Positions 43,001-52,769 of a stretch of 64,000 nucleotides of DNA are shown piece after piece (within the stretch, counting starts at the first letter, position 1; each line of letters opens with the position of its first letter). Location: NCBI GenBank assembly GCA_942159475.1, contig OW804094.1, forward strand, positions 18,953,067 through 19,017,066. The letters run 5' to 3'. Under the pieces are notes generated by a model. The model had not been told where the DNA came from. It did no database searches and saw only the letters and a program-made list of their open reading frames with translations. Origin of the DNA: Sthenelais limicola (Eukaryota; Annelida; Polychaeta; Phyllodocida; Sigalionidae). Made by a program: the position numbers and the translations under genes.

Positions 43001-43236
43001 TAATATGTTTTACCTTATACCCAAAATGGAAAAAAGTTTACATGTATAATATTTGTGTCGTATTTGAATGATTGACTATTTGACTATGATTTAATTGCGT
43101 AATCAATTTGACTAGTGATTGTACAATTTCATGAATTAATTTGTATTACTATTATTTAATTATGTTTATATAGGCTGAAAATGTTGTACTTAGTACATGA
43201 GCTTATGAATAAAAAACAAACAAACAAACAAACATA
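40038..43236 (+). mobile_element. CR1/Jockey-like LINE, 5'-truncated, (CAAA)n tail
   Basis: Begins inside the endonuclease domain, carries one long ORF, about 430 bp of 3' sequence and ends GAATAAAAAACAAACAAAC in a (CAAA)n tail at 43206-43234. T tracts of 9-10 bases lie on both sides (40029-40038 and 43243-43251) and may be the target duplication. Confidence 0.85.
40065..42776 (+). CDS. LINE ORF2: endonuclease (partial) and reverse transcriptase
   Basis: Open for 903 codons from GTG at 40065; the same frame is open back to about 40008, so the true N-terminus is lost and no start is claimed. Endonuclease motifs: ISETWLS (residues 4-10), YRPPG (83-87), GDVNLN (115-120) and ALADHLPVF (178-186); the first conserved block of the domain is missing. 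Reverse transcriptase: RLSDFRPI (about 467-474), VAYLDISKAFNSIN, GIPQGTILGPIMFSLYINDL (from about 600) and LLYADDC with catalytic YADD near 631-634. C-terminal LPTLWNGLNENIR is the block seen near the end of CR1/L2/Jockey ORFs. The absence of stops implies a young insertion. Function: target-primed reverse transcription. Clade is inferred from motif style only. Confidence 0.88.
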   Translation: MIGISETWLSENSPERLLSCKGFTYKRQDRSANKRGGGLILYHRSAFTSNVIEELCVNNSDCECLGVEVKAGKRKPIIYLTVYRPPGGSVMRFLNTIRDLLDKGSKKGLEIMLMGDVNLNMLDANSPPVNRLIGIGNMFGMRQLIRDPTRITNNSSTCIDIILTNCRFIKDSGTLDVALADHLPVFCTIKKNKNNSNVRFIVSRNYSEITNEGISNFLDNHRNRDRQGDVNVIWDEMFSDLDEVQEHLAPSFLRKVETNSKLRVTRELKVLIRQKNQVLRAAKRTNSPQLWNELKVLKRRVKSLAMRTRREEILRNLQENRLNPKKFWCHLSTIYSNKDKTSEIPFILDGDDNRLSGKNAANQANQFFGEIVSENSLSAIVYDNIPWDHTLSWDEDITGEEVRKLVEALDCDKSSGLKNIRTKTLKLFLLSDLDRFTALLNLVRTSGVFPKSWKKGVCTLICKVPNARRLSDFRPICITPVVGKIFERLFLKKLNSYFDETNLLSPHQHGFRQGKGVETAWRSFMDITSNHKDNSINTIVAYLDISKAFNSINIDLLLLKLSMYGIKGTLLELVKSFCKGRIQHTLFNNEISDPMILKTGIPQGTILGPIMFSLYINDLSDQNFNSDILLYADDCVMCLPLYNARYAKLLENDLTIFDDWTKKNGLMANIKKTKVQILLSNKAKFTRDIEIRMRGSTLDRVATFKYLGITIDEQMNFCSHVNIVCGIAGKYLRKIMCLGHLIDGKIALQIYKSFVLPILENGALFVDFGSKSNYGRLQSIQNRALRLINKLNKFRNLSMFQSHQKYGLLPLALRREVRMLTLSHGYDEKVTDNRARYNLRGGALNKIPVKRWKRTSLSRTTLGRLPTLWNGLNENIRLLEGKHQFKAAVVKLYWAKFNAAGFI

Positions 43237-43424
43237 TCAGATTTTTTTTTCATCATATCTTACATTGTTGGGATTTTTGGACAAAAAAAGCTTATAATAG
43301 CAGGAAAACGGGTTTTCCTAACCCAAAACTGTCAAAAAGCACATTTCCCATGTTTAAAACAACTATTGTTATAAAATAGACATTTTTTTCTGTTCCTGGG
43401 AGGTGGTTTCCAAAAAAAAAAATA

Positions 43425-43447
43425 AAAAAAAAAAGTTACCACGTGGT

Positions 43448-43478
<31 letters not shown>

Positions 43479-43545
43479 ATTTATCTGGCGCTGAAAACTA
43501 GGTAGGGGGGGGTGCACCCCCCCCCTACCTAGTTTTCAGCCAGAT
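43425..43545. repeat. Two perfect palindromes in the family F element
   Basis: AAAAAAAGTTACCACGTGG then TAACTTTTTTT forms one (43430-43460, centre CACGTG). CTGAAAACTAGGTAGGGGGG then GGTGCACCCCCCCCCTACCT and AGTTTTCAG forms the other (43491-43540, centre GTGCAC). Both would make stable hairpins. Confidence 0.85.
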
Positions 43546-43559
43546 AAATCGGAAAAAAT

Positions 43560-44523
43560 GGTTATCTAGAGATAAAAGGTGACAGACGCAAACGGATCAA
43601 ACTGAGAGTGAAGGCAATGAAAATGGTCCACTTTGACCCCTAGATATGAATAAGATTATGTCTAAATAATTCACATTCTAACATTCTTTGTCAGTTATTT
43701 GTTAGAAATAATTCTACATTTCTGGCACAATTAAAATTTGAATTATATTGAAAATCAAGATATGGAAGAAATGTAAGTTTTGCCTTATGGCAGCAATGTT
43801 GTCGTTTGTCTTACTTCAAACCTAATAATTATTATTAACACCAGATTTTTGCTCATTTTTGCAGATTTTTGGGATTTTGTTCTCCTATGACAGATTGTTT
43901 TCCTAAATGTTTCTCCTCTATGTCAGATGTTAGACCAGCAAGCTATGCTCCTTCAGGTGTTTTACTCAAAATTGTTGATAAAATTACAAAATGTTGGAAA
44001 TTTGACAATTTAATATGCTGGTGTTTACTATGTTCCACTAAACCTGAAATGTTTATCAGATAATGGGAATAAACACCCATATTGAAATAATTATGATCAT
44101 GAATAATAGTGCCAGGTCATGCGCAGACTTTTGATACAGTATGTGTCACACTGATGCCACAAAATGCCTATAATTAATTGCAGAATACAGTGTATTCAAA
44201 TTAAAGCTTCATTAAATAATTACTATCCTAGATTACCATCTATATGCACTGAAATTGCCGAATAGAAAAAACAGTTTACTACAAGAAAAAACGGTTTACT
44301 GTAAGAATACCCTTGAACTAACTATAGAGGTTATCCCTTGACACTAGTATACACTGTGGCTACACCTATATCAAGAAAACCGCTTTACCTCATCACATAT
44401 GGCGAATGTAATTAAAGGGGGACATTGTTGACATGTGTGTTTCAGTATAATTTACCGCTGCCATGTATGGAAATAATCATCAGAGATCATAGGCAATATA
44501 CGATTTCATCATTATTGTCATCA
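43560..44523. other. No gene recognised
   Basis: Unique AT-rich sequence. A short direct repeat AGAAAAAACNGTTTACT occurs at 44264 and 44283. Confidence 0.45.
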
Positions 44524-44769
44524 TGACAGTGGTTCCAGAAAATGCACAATTCACATTTAGAAACCCTCTCAAATAACCCAAATTTAATATAAAAAGAAAT
44601 AAGAAGAAAGAAATGAGACTCAAAACACAATTCAACATAACCAAACACATCCTTTCAATCAAGGCAATACCGAATATATACTCAGAATAAGAATCATTTC
44701 TTAGTCTAATTTAGCCTAATTTCATAAATGTGTAGAGCTGCAAATTGTATATTTTCTGGTGATCTGACC
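44524..44769 (-). mobile_element. Family A MITE, type c, with small insertion
   Basis: Left end decayed (CAGTGGTTCCAGAAAAT). The extra purine-rich AAAAGAAATAAGAAGAAAG lies in the interior. Ends GGTGATCTGACC. Confidence 0.82.
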
Positions 44770-44982
44770 TTATAGGTCTATAAAAAAAAGATGATAAGAA
44801 AATAGTCAGGCGCCACCTGAATTTGGTCTGGTTCACATACGCTGCCGTAAAAGAAGAAAAGAAACTAATTCCCCTCAGAATATATTTTTTAACAATTTGT
44901 ATTGCAGAAATGTTTACATCCGATGTCGTCACAATGACGTTCTTCCCATCGTCCTAATTATATACAATTAATAATGATAAAT

Positions 44983-45131
44983 TAGCTTTGTATCAATGTA
45001 TTATATGTATTAAAATAGCTTTGTATCGATGTATTATATGTATTAAAATAGCTTTGTATCGATGTATTATAATTATGTATTAAAATAGCTTTGCATTGAT
45101 GTATTATATACAAATACATCGATACAAAGCT
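44983..45131 (+). repeat. 36-bp tandem repeat, four units, with an inverted half-unit
   Basis: AAAATAGCTTTGTATCGATG then TATTATATGTATT repeats four times and is followed by ATACATCGATACAAAGCT, the inverse of the unit core, so the end can fold back. Confidence 0.88.
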
Positions 45132-45654
45132 CGCAGATCTGCATACTGGACTTTACAATGTATTGTGGGTTTTTTTCGAAATAGTTAAAATAATAAACAC
45201 ATTATAATGTAGAATTCCAACTCTTCCCAGGTTATTCCATATCACTGGGGTAAAAAGTATACATGACAAGAATAATGGCTATAGCCCCCTTACATGCGGT
45301 GAGATCTCTAATTACAATAATGGTTACATGAAATAAAAGTGGTGGTATTAGTGATATGATAATGAAGTGTTAATTAGTTGTTAATGATTCATTACCACTA
45401 ATGATCATTGTCCTGTAATGTTATACTATGCGTTCCACCATTATCATCCTTCATCAACTCATTCTTCACCTATACTCGCCCCATTCCATCAACCATCACA
45501 CTACTCTCTATACAAATTAAGACATTTCAGCTTCCACCGGGTCCAACTCGAACCGTAAAAATTACTTGAGAGTGTAACAGTTTAACATTTACCTGAAAAA
45601 CATTTTTTTTTTTAAATAAAATGCATACGCTAACAGATGAATCCGACATACGAT
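45132..45654. other. No gene recognised
   Basis: Unique AT-rich sequence. Confidence 0.45.
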
Positions 45655-45692
45655 TCTTGTCTAATCTGAGGGTTTGGGTCTAGACTGTATAC
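45655..45692 (-). repeat. Family C MITE, end fragment
   Basis: CTAATCTGAGGGTTTGGGTC then TAGACTGT is a family C end with no interior. Confidence 0.6.
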
Positions 45693-45711
45693 ATATAATA
45701 TACAGGTTACC

Positions 45712-45802
45712 TAACGAGTTGGTTGAAGGAGCACGAATATTGCACGAGTTGCGTAGCAACGAGTGCAATATTCTAAGCGACTCAAACCAACGAGTTAGTT
45801 AA
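45712..45802 (+). repeat. Hairpin-forming repeat
   Basis: GAATATTGCAC and GTGCAATATTC (11-bp perfect inverted repeat) around GAGTTGCGTAGCAACGA, itself partly self-complementary. Outer parts carry ACGAGTTGGTTGAAGGAGC. Partial inverted copy at 36129-36188. Confidence 0.7.
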
Positions 45803-46553
45803 CAGATTTATTATACATGCTTTCAATCATGAAAATAGAAAAAAACTGAGTCATAAATTTGAATATTCCCGGTAATCTCAGTAAAAAAAACAAATCGGTT
45901 GTCATGACAACCCCACGTAAATCACTAGTGAAATACGCACTATGCATAATTCACTGTAGATACGTTGTTTTCAGAGCAATGCGTGTATAATGAATTATAA
46001 TATCATGCCTCTCAACTTGCTCGCCTCCACTTAAGCGAGCAGGTTAGTTTGCACCTCCATAGCACTCTCTCAACAATTCAAACAATTCCATTCTCCCACG
46101 ATCAAATCACCGCTTGTATGTGGGAAGCATTTAAAGCTGGGGACATGTATTAATATGAAAATAATCAATAAAAAACTAACGTTGTGCTATTGGTTTTGTG
46201 TGCAGGATGCTTCAAGAAACAATTTTACATATTATTTTACTTACATTTCCTCGCGGGAATGATTCCGTTATCGTAAAGGGCCTAAGTCCACTAAGCCGGT
46301 TCTCATACGATTCTCACAAAATTTCGGCGGCGCAAAATTACATGAGAATCGACTTGGTGGGCTAATAGGCCCTAAATTATTTTATCAGGACAACTCGACC
46401 TAGTATCTCGATAAATTTACATGAGTCATAACGGATTCTAAGAAACCAATTAAACGCGCAATAATTACTTTTATAATCTTATATATTATATATGCGGATG
46501 AACATGGGGCCACGAGCATATATATAGGCTGTAAATGTTTGTGTTATATATAT
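45803..46553. other. No gene recognised
   Basis: Unique sequence with an (AT)n run before the next MITE. Confidence 0.45.
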
Positions 46554-46795
46554 GGGTCAGATCATCAGAAAATATACAATTGGCAGCTCTACACATTTAG
46601 TATATTCTGCTAAATTTGACTGGAAAATGATGAATATTGAGTATATCTGAGTATATTAGGTATCGCATTGATTTAAAGTATCAGTTCTGTTATGTTAAAC
46701 TGCAATTTGAAGCAATTTTTTCATTTTTGTCTAAAATATGGGTTATTTGAGAGGATTGGTGAAGGCGATTTGTACATTTTCTGAAAAACTGACCC
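46554..46795 (+). mobile_element. Family A MITE, type b
   Basis: Flanks ATAT and GTAT; interior close to the 36769 copy. Confidence 0.89.
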
Positions 46796-46801
46796 GTATA
46801 T

Positions 46802-47018
46802 AGGTGAAATTTACAAATCACTTTCAGCAAACCTCTCAAATTTCCCATATTTAAGACAGAAATTAGGTTCGAAACATAATTCAACTTAAACATTGTTTAA
46901 ATCCCCCCAATACCAAATATCACAGATATACCTAGTATTTACCATGTTTCAGCATTATTTAGCAGAATTGACTAAATGTGGAGAGATGCCAATTGTACAT
47001 TTTCTGAAGATCTGACAC
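46802..47018 (-). mobile_element. Family A MITE, left end eroded
   Basis: AGGTGAAATTTAC start; right end CTGAAGATCTGACAC. It directly follows the previous copy. Confidence 0.8.
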
Positions 47019-47109
47019 ATTTCCACAACTGAAACAAAGTTGAAATTTAAATGTTCGTTCCAGTCTAGTAACCGGGGACTCATAACGGTCATATTTCTTA
47101 ATTGTATAT

Positions 47110-47310
47110 GGGTCAGATTTTCAGAATATGTACAATTCACCTTCACCAAACCTCTCAAATAACCCACATTCAAGACAAAATTCAAGTTAGAATCAATGCA
47201 ATGCCGAATATACTTGGATTTGCCTAGAATTGACCAAATTGCAGCCTAATTTAGCAGAATTTACTAAATATGTAGAACTGCCAATTGTGCATTTTCTGAA
47301 AATCTGACCC
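47110..47310 (-). mobile_element. Family A MITE, ATAT duplication, 35-bp deletion
   Basis: Exact flanks ATAT at 47106-47109 and 47311-47314. The ACAGTTCAACCTAACCAAAC block is deleted. Confidence 0.91.
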
Positions 47311-47561
47311 ATATATTATATACAATTAAGGAACTAGGCTCTTAAAGGTCCCCATATTAAATAACTTATGTCTGAATATCTTGTCAAATCCTTTATCAGG
47401 CAAATCAATCATGACATTCTTGTCACGCTCTCAACTCTCAGATTTAAGATATATAGACTTGAACTTTATAATTATAGGGCTATAATTTAATATGATTTCT
47501 AAAGTCTAATTGTGCAGCTAATGAGAGCATAGACGCTAGAAGGTAACACTTTGCTCGATCA

Positions 47562-47800
47562 GGGTGAACTCGCCAGAAAATGCACAAGTGTCCTTTGCCA
47601 ATCCTCTGAAATAATCAAGATTTAAGACAAAATGACATTCAAAATGAAGTTGAACATAACCAAAGATGTTTTTTTAACCAACTAAATACCAAATATATAT
47701 TCAGAGATATACCTACCATTGGCCGCATTTCAGTCCAATTTAGCAGATTTTACGAAATGTGTAGAGCTGCCAATTGTATATTTTTTTGAAAATCTGACCC
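47562..47800 (-). mobile_element. Family A MITE, GGGTGA-type end
   Basis: GGGTGAACTCGCCAGAAAAT and TTTTGAAAATCTGACCC. Confidence 0.86.
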
Positions 47801-48198
47801 ACCATAGCCCACTCGCTCTTCCTTAGATCCTGCAAAGCTTAATTTAATGTAAATATTGGTGCATCTCCTTTAACATCAACGTACTACGAAAACTGATAAT
47901 TGTAATAAGGTTGTGTATTAAGCTATGGTTTTAATTAAGGGAAATTATATATTAATTAAAGATGTCCTAACTAATGGTAGATGATAAGTGGTGGACAGGG
48001 GGCGTTGAAATATCCATATTAGAACTAATTAACACCTTTGTTACATAATGCTCACCTAATTTTTTGTTTAATCCTCACCCAAAGTAATATTTATTTTAAA
48101 TAAGAAAAGGGTGGGTGGGGGACTGGGCTCTTATCTATGTACTCGAACATCGAAAATTAAGGGCGTGAGGGAAACGAATCTGTTGCCGTTCTATATAT
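47801..48198. other. No feature recognised
   Basis: Unique AT-rich sequence. Confidence 0.45.
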
Positions 48199-48410
48199 GG
48201 GTCAGATTTTCAGAAAATTTAGTTAATTCTGCGTAATACCGCAGCAATTTGGCTAATATCAGTTAAGTTCGAGTATATTCCGCATTGCATTGATTCTAGC
48301 AATCTGTTTGGTTAAGTTAAACTGCATTTTTAAAAGTCATTTTTGTCTTAAATTTGCGTCATTTGATAGGATTGGTGAAGACGAATTATACATTTTCTGG
48401 CGATTTCACC
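48199..48410 (+). mobile_element. Family A MITE with internal deletion
   Basis: GGGTCAGATTTTCAGAAAAT joins directly to TTAGTTAATTCTGC. The right end is the other subtype (CTGGCGATTTCACC), so it may be a recombinant. Confidence 0.83.
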
Positions 48411-48551
48411 AATATGTAGGGCACTCGGAAATATATGCGATATCGTATGCAATATCGTATTGAATCTGAATAGGAACATTTGATCCTCCATAGTATACAC
48501 AAATTCCCTCTGCAATAGGTCTGCTCACTAATCTAAACAATACCGGTATAA

Positions 48552-48790
48552 GGGTCAGGTTTTCAGAAAATGTACAATTCGCCTTCACCAATCTTCTCAA
48601 ATAATCCGCATTTAAGACAAAAAGATTAATGAGCTTCAAAATACAGTTTAACAAGCAGAACAGATATCTTAAACCAACACAATACCAAATGTACGCAGAT
48701 ATACCCGGTTTTCATTTTTTTCAGCCTCATTTAGCAGAGTTTACTAAATGTGAAGAGCTGCCAATTGTACATTTTCTGAAAATCTGACCC
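48552..48790 (-). mobile_element. Family A MITE, type b
   Basis: GGGTCAGGTTTTCAG and TGAAAATCTGACCC; flanks ATAA and ATAT. Confidence 0.88.
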
Positions 48791-48913
48791 ATATACATCA
48801 GAACTACTGAACTACACTGTGGAGATTTACAGAGGATTTAAATAGTAAAAACAAAAGCAGATAATGGAACTTTGCATGATTTTGTACATGAAAATATTAA
48901 CCTTGAACTGCAG

Positions 48914-49266
48914 TTAATAGGGGATTTGCATAGCCGCCATTTTGATTCTTGATTCGCATGGAATTATGGGACTAATGGTACATTGTAAAATCTATAAAAA
49001 AACATGTCATGTTCAGCATGGGATATTTATCAACGCTCTAATATCAATGTCCATGTGTTATACATGTTTCCATAACACAAGCCTCCATCTTTCCCAACAT
49101 GCATTTGGTTTTCATAGATCATTTATACAAGCTCTGATATTGGTGAAAACATTCTTGCAATTTTCGATAAAAATGTTGCCAAATAGTTTTATGTCACATT
49201 TGAACAGAATCTATCCCAGCATGCACTGCAATAGACATGCGCAGTGAGACATGCAAATCCCCTATT
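48914..49266 (-). mobile_element. Family B MITE, full copy, 353 bp
   Basis: TAATAGGGGATTTGCATAGC at left and CATGCAAATCCCCTATT at right; the best-preserved ends of the family here. Confidence 0.89.
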
Positions 49267-49429
49267 GTTCTGACAAAATTATCAAATTATAAGCACAATT
49301 TATATCTTATTTATCTGTTATAGTTAAAAGAATTCAACCATTCTTCAGGAAATATAAGCAGTTGAACTTGTACCCTTGTATGACATAATACAGTCTACGA
49401 TGCATGGCCGATAATTTCTTATAAGTGTC

Positions 49430-49740
49430 TCCCAGACAAGGTCTTCATTGGACCTTTATTATTTCAATGCTAGACTATAGCTAGGTTGTGGATAACAGAT
49501 GTATAGGGAGGACTGCACACCGCCCCTCTCCACCTACAGAACCAGCATAACAGCAACAAGTCAACAATACTCACCTAATATAAATATCTTAATGTAAATA
49601 TCTTAATATAAATATCTTAATCTATTATAAATATCTTATATTCCCGCTCCTCCAAATGTGTTAAAATTTCAAGAAAGAAAAATTCGAGCAAAAGACATAT
49701 CAACAAACCACTCTAGACCCAAAAACTGATTTTTTAAAAA
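49430..49740 (+). repeat. Family H repeat, empty at the family A site
   Basis: GCTAGACTATAGCTAGGTTG, TGGATAACAGATGTATAGGG and CCGCCCCTCTCCACCTACAG, then a short AAATATCTTAATNT tandem at 49580-49640. Confidence 0.75.
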
Positions 49741-49797
49741 AATAATTTAATTTATTATCAAGTGACTGACTGAGGTAGGCTCACATGAAGTCACACA

Positions 49798-50011
49798 CAG
49801 TCTAGGTCCAAATCCTCAGATCAGATAAGAATGGTATGTTAGTGATTAGACGCCTACTTCGCTAATTGGTTTCCTGACCTAGGACTAGGAGTTCTAATGG
49901 AAATATAATGACATTTTGCGTTCTTGATGAAATCATAATGGCACTTTGCGGTTTGAGGCGAGAGGCTTTCCCTCCGTTTGAAGGGACTCTCTCAACTTTG
50001 GGCCTAGACTG
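49798..50011 (+). mobile_element. Family C MITE, full copy
   Basis: CAGTCTAGGTCCAAATCC at left and CTTTGGGCCTAGACTG at right, 214 bp; flanks CACA and TACA, one mismatch. Confidence 0.87.
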
Positions 50012-50049
50012 TACACAACATTCAGGTCTCTATATTTAAGTATATGTAT

Positions 50050-50500
50050 AAATTTGTACGTCCTATATAATATGCTGAACCCATTGAAAACCTATTGGAG
50101 TGTAGACAGATGTGTGGGTGTCGGTGGGTGAGTGGGTAACAGTTTATGGGTCAGATTTTAGAAAATGTACAATTCACCTTCACCAATCCTCTCAAATAAC
50201 CCCAAATTTCAGACGAAAATAAAGTTGAAAATACAGTTCAACCTAACCAAACCGATTGCTAGAATCAATGCAATGCCGAATATACTCGGATTTACTTAGT
50301 ATTGACCAAAGTGCAGCCTAATTTAGAAGAATTTACTAAATGTGTACAGCTGACAATTGTACATTTTCTGAAAATCTGACCCTATAATTAGAATGATGTC
50401 AGGTGTACCATGGGCGTGGGGAACCCACTCACACAACCGTGACGCATAAATACAGTATAGGACATAAACGTGACCATAGTACACGTGTCAATGTTAGGCC
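50050..50500 (-). repeat. Family H repeat, inverted, with a family A insertion
   Basis: GAACCCATTGAAAACCTATT, GGAGTGTAGA on one side of the MITE; AACCGTGACGCATAAATACA, ATAAACGTGACCATAGTACA on the other; reverse complement of 34960-35100. Confidence 0.74.
50148..50380 (-). mobile_element. Family A MITE, type a
   Basis: GGGTCAGATTTTAG and TGAAAATCTGACCC; flanks TTAT and TATA. Confidence 0.9.
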
Positions 50501-50522
50501 AAAAAAAGTGCGTGTGTTTATT

Positions 50523-50710
50523 ATTATTATTATTGAAACTTTATTTTCATTTTGTTGTACATAATGTCTATAAATGAATGAAAATAGGACTCTCGTCTCT
50601 GTCAAAGATAGTTCTTCCGACGGGCCCTTCTACAACTAAATAGTAAATAATCGTTTACACATAGTTTACAATAGAATAAAGCAAGATAAAATAACATAAA
50701 GTACACTTGG
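50523..50710 (-). mobile_element. LINE 3' end with (AAT)n tail
   Basis: On the minus strand: ..ATGAAAATAAAGTTTCAATAA then (TAA)n. No coding part recognised. Confidence 0.5.
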
Positions 50711-50865
50711 CTAGTTAGCCTTGCAGAACGGTCAAATAAGGGTTGGAGTAAGTCTTACATGCTTACATAAGTATAAGTGCTTATCATAACTGTACATTAA
50801 CATCAACATCTTGTGACTCAGGGGATTTGTCCTCTTTACTCCCTTAACATATAGTCTCTGAGGAA

Positions 50866-51294
50866 TGTTTCCGATTTATATGGCTGAAAACTAGGTAGGG
50901 GGTGGTTACTTTTTTTTAATTTCTTTTATTAGGAAACCACCACCCAGGAACTGAAAAAATGTCTGTTTTATATAACAATAGTTGTTTTAAGATAAGATAA
51001 GATAAGAACTACTTTATTTATTGGATAGGACGGTACATATGATAAACAGGCTTCTAGATTGCCTCCAGTTCTCCCTGCCGTTAAACAAGGGAAATGTGCC
51101 TTTTCATATTTCCGGGTTAGGAGAACCTGTTCTCCTGCTTTTATTAGCGTTTTTGTAAAAAAAAAAAAAAAAAAAATAAGATAAAAAAAAGTATGGTGTG
51201 GTTTAAAAAAACAAGTATTGTCCATGTTAAGGTAGGTGAAGGTTTTTCTAGGTAGAGGGGTGGTGGGGGGGGGGGGGCGTAAATCGGAAACACA
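50866..51294 (+). mobile_element. Family F element, most complete copy
   Basis: Inverted ends TGTTTCCGATTTA and TAAATCGGAAACACA. Landmarks: GGCTGAAAACTAGGTAGGGG, GAAACCACCACCCAGGAACT, GGAAATGTGCC, GAGAACCTGTTCTCCTGC, and an A20 run. Split by a small insert at 50991-51080. Confidence 0.82.
50991..51080 (-). mobile_element. 90-bp retro-insert with (AAGAT)n-type tail
   Basis: Absent from the other family F copies, which read GTTGTTTTAAACATGGGAAA there. TTAA flanks both sides (50987-50990, 51081-51084). The minus strand ends AATAAATAAAGTAGTTCTTA then (TCTTA)n, the look of a short LINE or SINE 3' end. Confidence 0.72.
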
Positions 51295-51299
51295 ACTGT

Positions 51300-51445
51300 T
51301 TGTATTTGTATTTTTGTTTATTTTTTGTTTATTTTTCTTATTTATTTATTCTATTTTATTTTATTTTATTTGTTTATCTATTTTTTTTTTTTTTTTTTTA
51401 TTTATTTATTTATTTTTTTTTTTTTGGGGGGGGGGGGGGGGCTTA
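51300..51445 (+). repeat. T-rich low-complexity, then G18
   Basis: (TTTAT)n-type sequence followed by a long G run. Open frames here are artefacts. Confidence 0.9.
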
Positions 51446-51915
51446 GTGTATTCATATTTCTGCCACTACAGCGGCTAATTATATTACAGGAAAAGCTATG
51501 ACTTAACTGTGTGCGAGGATCTTAAGAATATGTGATATCCATGGTTTATACTGTATTAACAGCTTGTATTCTGGAATATCAATAAACATTATAATACTGA
51601 ATTTGCAAAGTTATCATAAGCGTTTCTGTCACATACAACTCCAAATGCTTCCAATCTATGGACTGGTACTTATTTGATATACTCTTTATTTTTGTTTTTG
51701 GAACATCTTTATTGAACATTATCCTGCCATCTTGGCTCGTACATCACTAAACATTTTTATTCAATTTGTTAAGTCCACTGTAGTATCTTCCTTTCTACAA
51801 CTAATGATACGTCAGAGTAATTATCAAGTATGTCGTATGGTTCTAATGGAAGGAGTAAAGCTTTTTTGTGCGATTCACTCGGCTGTATCGCAGAGGTGCC
51901 ACCTATACTCTTTGC
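51446..51915. other. No feature recognised
   Basis: Unique AT-rich sequence. Confidence 0.45.
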
Positions 51916-51919
51916 TGAA

Positions 51920-52123
51920 CAGTCTAGGTCCAAACCCGCAGATAAGATAAGAATGGTATGTCAGCCTACCTCACTAATCGGTTTCTTGTCCTAGAACTCG
52001 GCGTTTTAATGGGATTATGAGGACATGTTGCGGTCTTAATGTTATTATAATGACTCTTTGCGGTTAGAGGCGAGAGGCTTTTCCTTCGTTTGAAGGGACT
52101 CTCTCAAGTTTGGGCCTAGACTG
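51920..52123 (+). mobile_element. Family C MITE, TGAA duplication (family description here)
   Basis: Family C: about 205 bp, inverted ends CAGTCTAGGTCCAAA and TTTGGGCCTAGACTG, landmarks GATAAGAATGGTATGTCAG and GGCGAGAGGCTTTTCCTTCG. Exact 4-bp flanks TGAA at 51916-51919 and 52124-52127. Non-coding. Other copies and pieces at 13039, 14331, 15634, 45655 and 49798. Confidence 0.9.
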
Positions 52124-52154
52124 TGAATACTCAACAGTATATAGCCATCATGAA

Positions 52155-52767
52155 GGGATATATGCATAGGCGCTATTTTGAATCATGATTCGTATGGAAT
52201 TATGGGACTTATGGTACAGTCTAAAATCTATAGAAAATATGCCATATTCAGCATGAGATATTTATGTTCTAATGTCAATATCCATGTGTTGTACATGTTT
52301 CCATTACACGTACATGTCCCCATCTTTCTCATCATGCATTACCAAATTTCTCAAATTTTGTATGTCTAGATCAATGATGAAAATGTATGACGAGCGTTCA
52401 TCAACAAACAGACTGCTTTTACCGTATCATTATATAGATCTATGCTCACGGTCACCAAACGAAACAGGGATACATGGAAGACCTGAGAAACATAGCTTTC
52501 ACAGAAGGATTTGTAAAGGAGTGGTTATTTAATACTTCTTCCCTTTTTCCTAATGATGTACATGTAAATTGGAAATAAAATTGATACATACATACATACA
52601 TACATTTGGTTTTCATAGATCATTTATAAAAGCTGTGATGTTGGAGAAAACATTCTTGCAGTTTTCGATAAAATGTTGGTACATATTTGTATGTCAGATT
52701 GGAGCTGAATCTATCCCAGCATGCACTGTAATAGACATGTGCACTGAGACATGCAACTCCCCTATTC
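52155..52767 (-). mobile_element. Family B MITE split by a LINE-tail insertion
   Basis: GGGATATATGCATAGGCGCT at left, ACATGCAACTCCCCTATT at right. The match breaks after CATCATGCATT and resumes at CATTTGGTTTTCATAG. Confidence 0.86.
52341..52602 (+). mobile_element. Retro-insert with (CATA)n tail inside family B
   Basis: CATT on both sides (52337-52340 and 52603-52606). Ends GGAAATAAAATTGATA then (CATA)n. Probably the 3' end of a non-LTR element; no domain recognised. Confidence 0.7.
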
Positions 52768-52769
52768 CT

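Larger units (their letters stand above)
39973..43556 (-). mobile_element. Family F element split by a LINE
   Basis: Left end GTGTTTCCGATTTACCCC and the CCTACCTAGAAAAACCTTAC block at 39973-40033; right portion from about 43240 to the end AAATCGGAAA near 43555. The complete copy at 50866-51294 has the same two ends in inverted orientation and no LINE. Confidence 0.72.
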
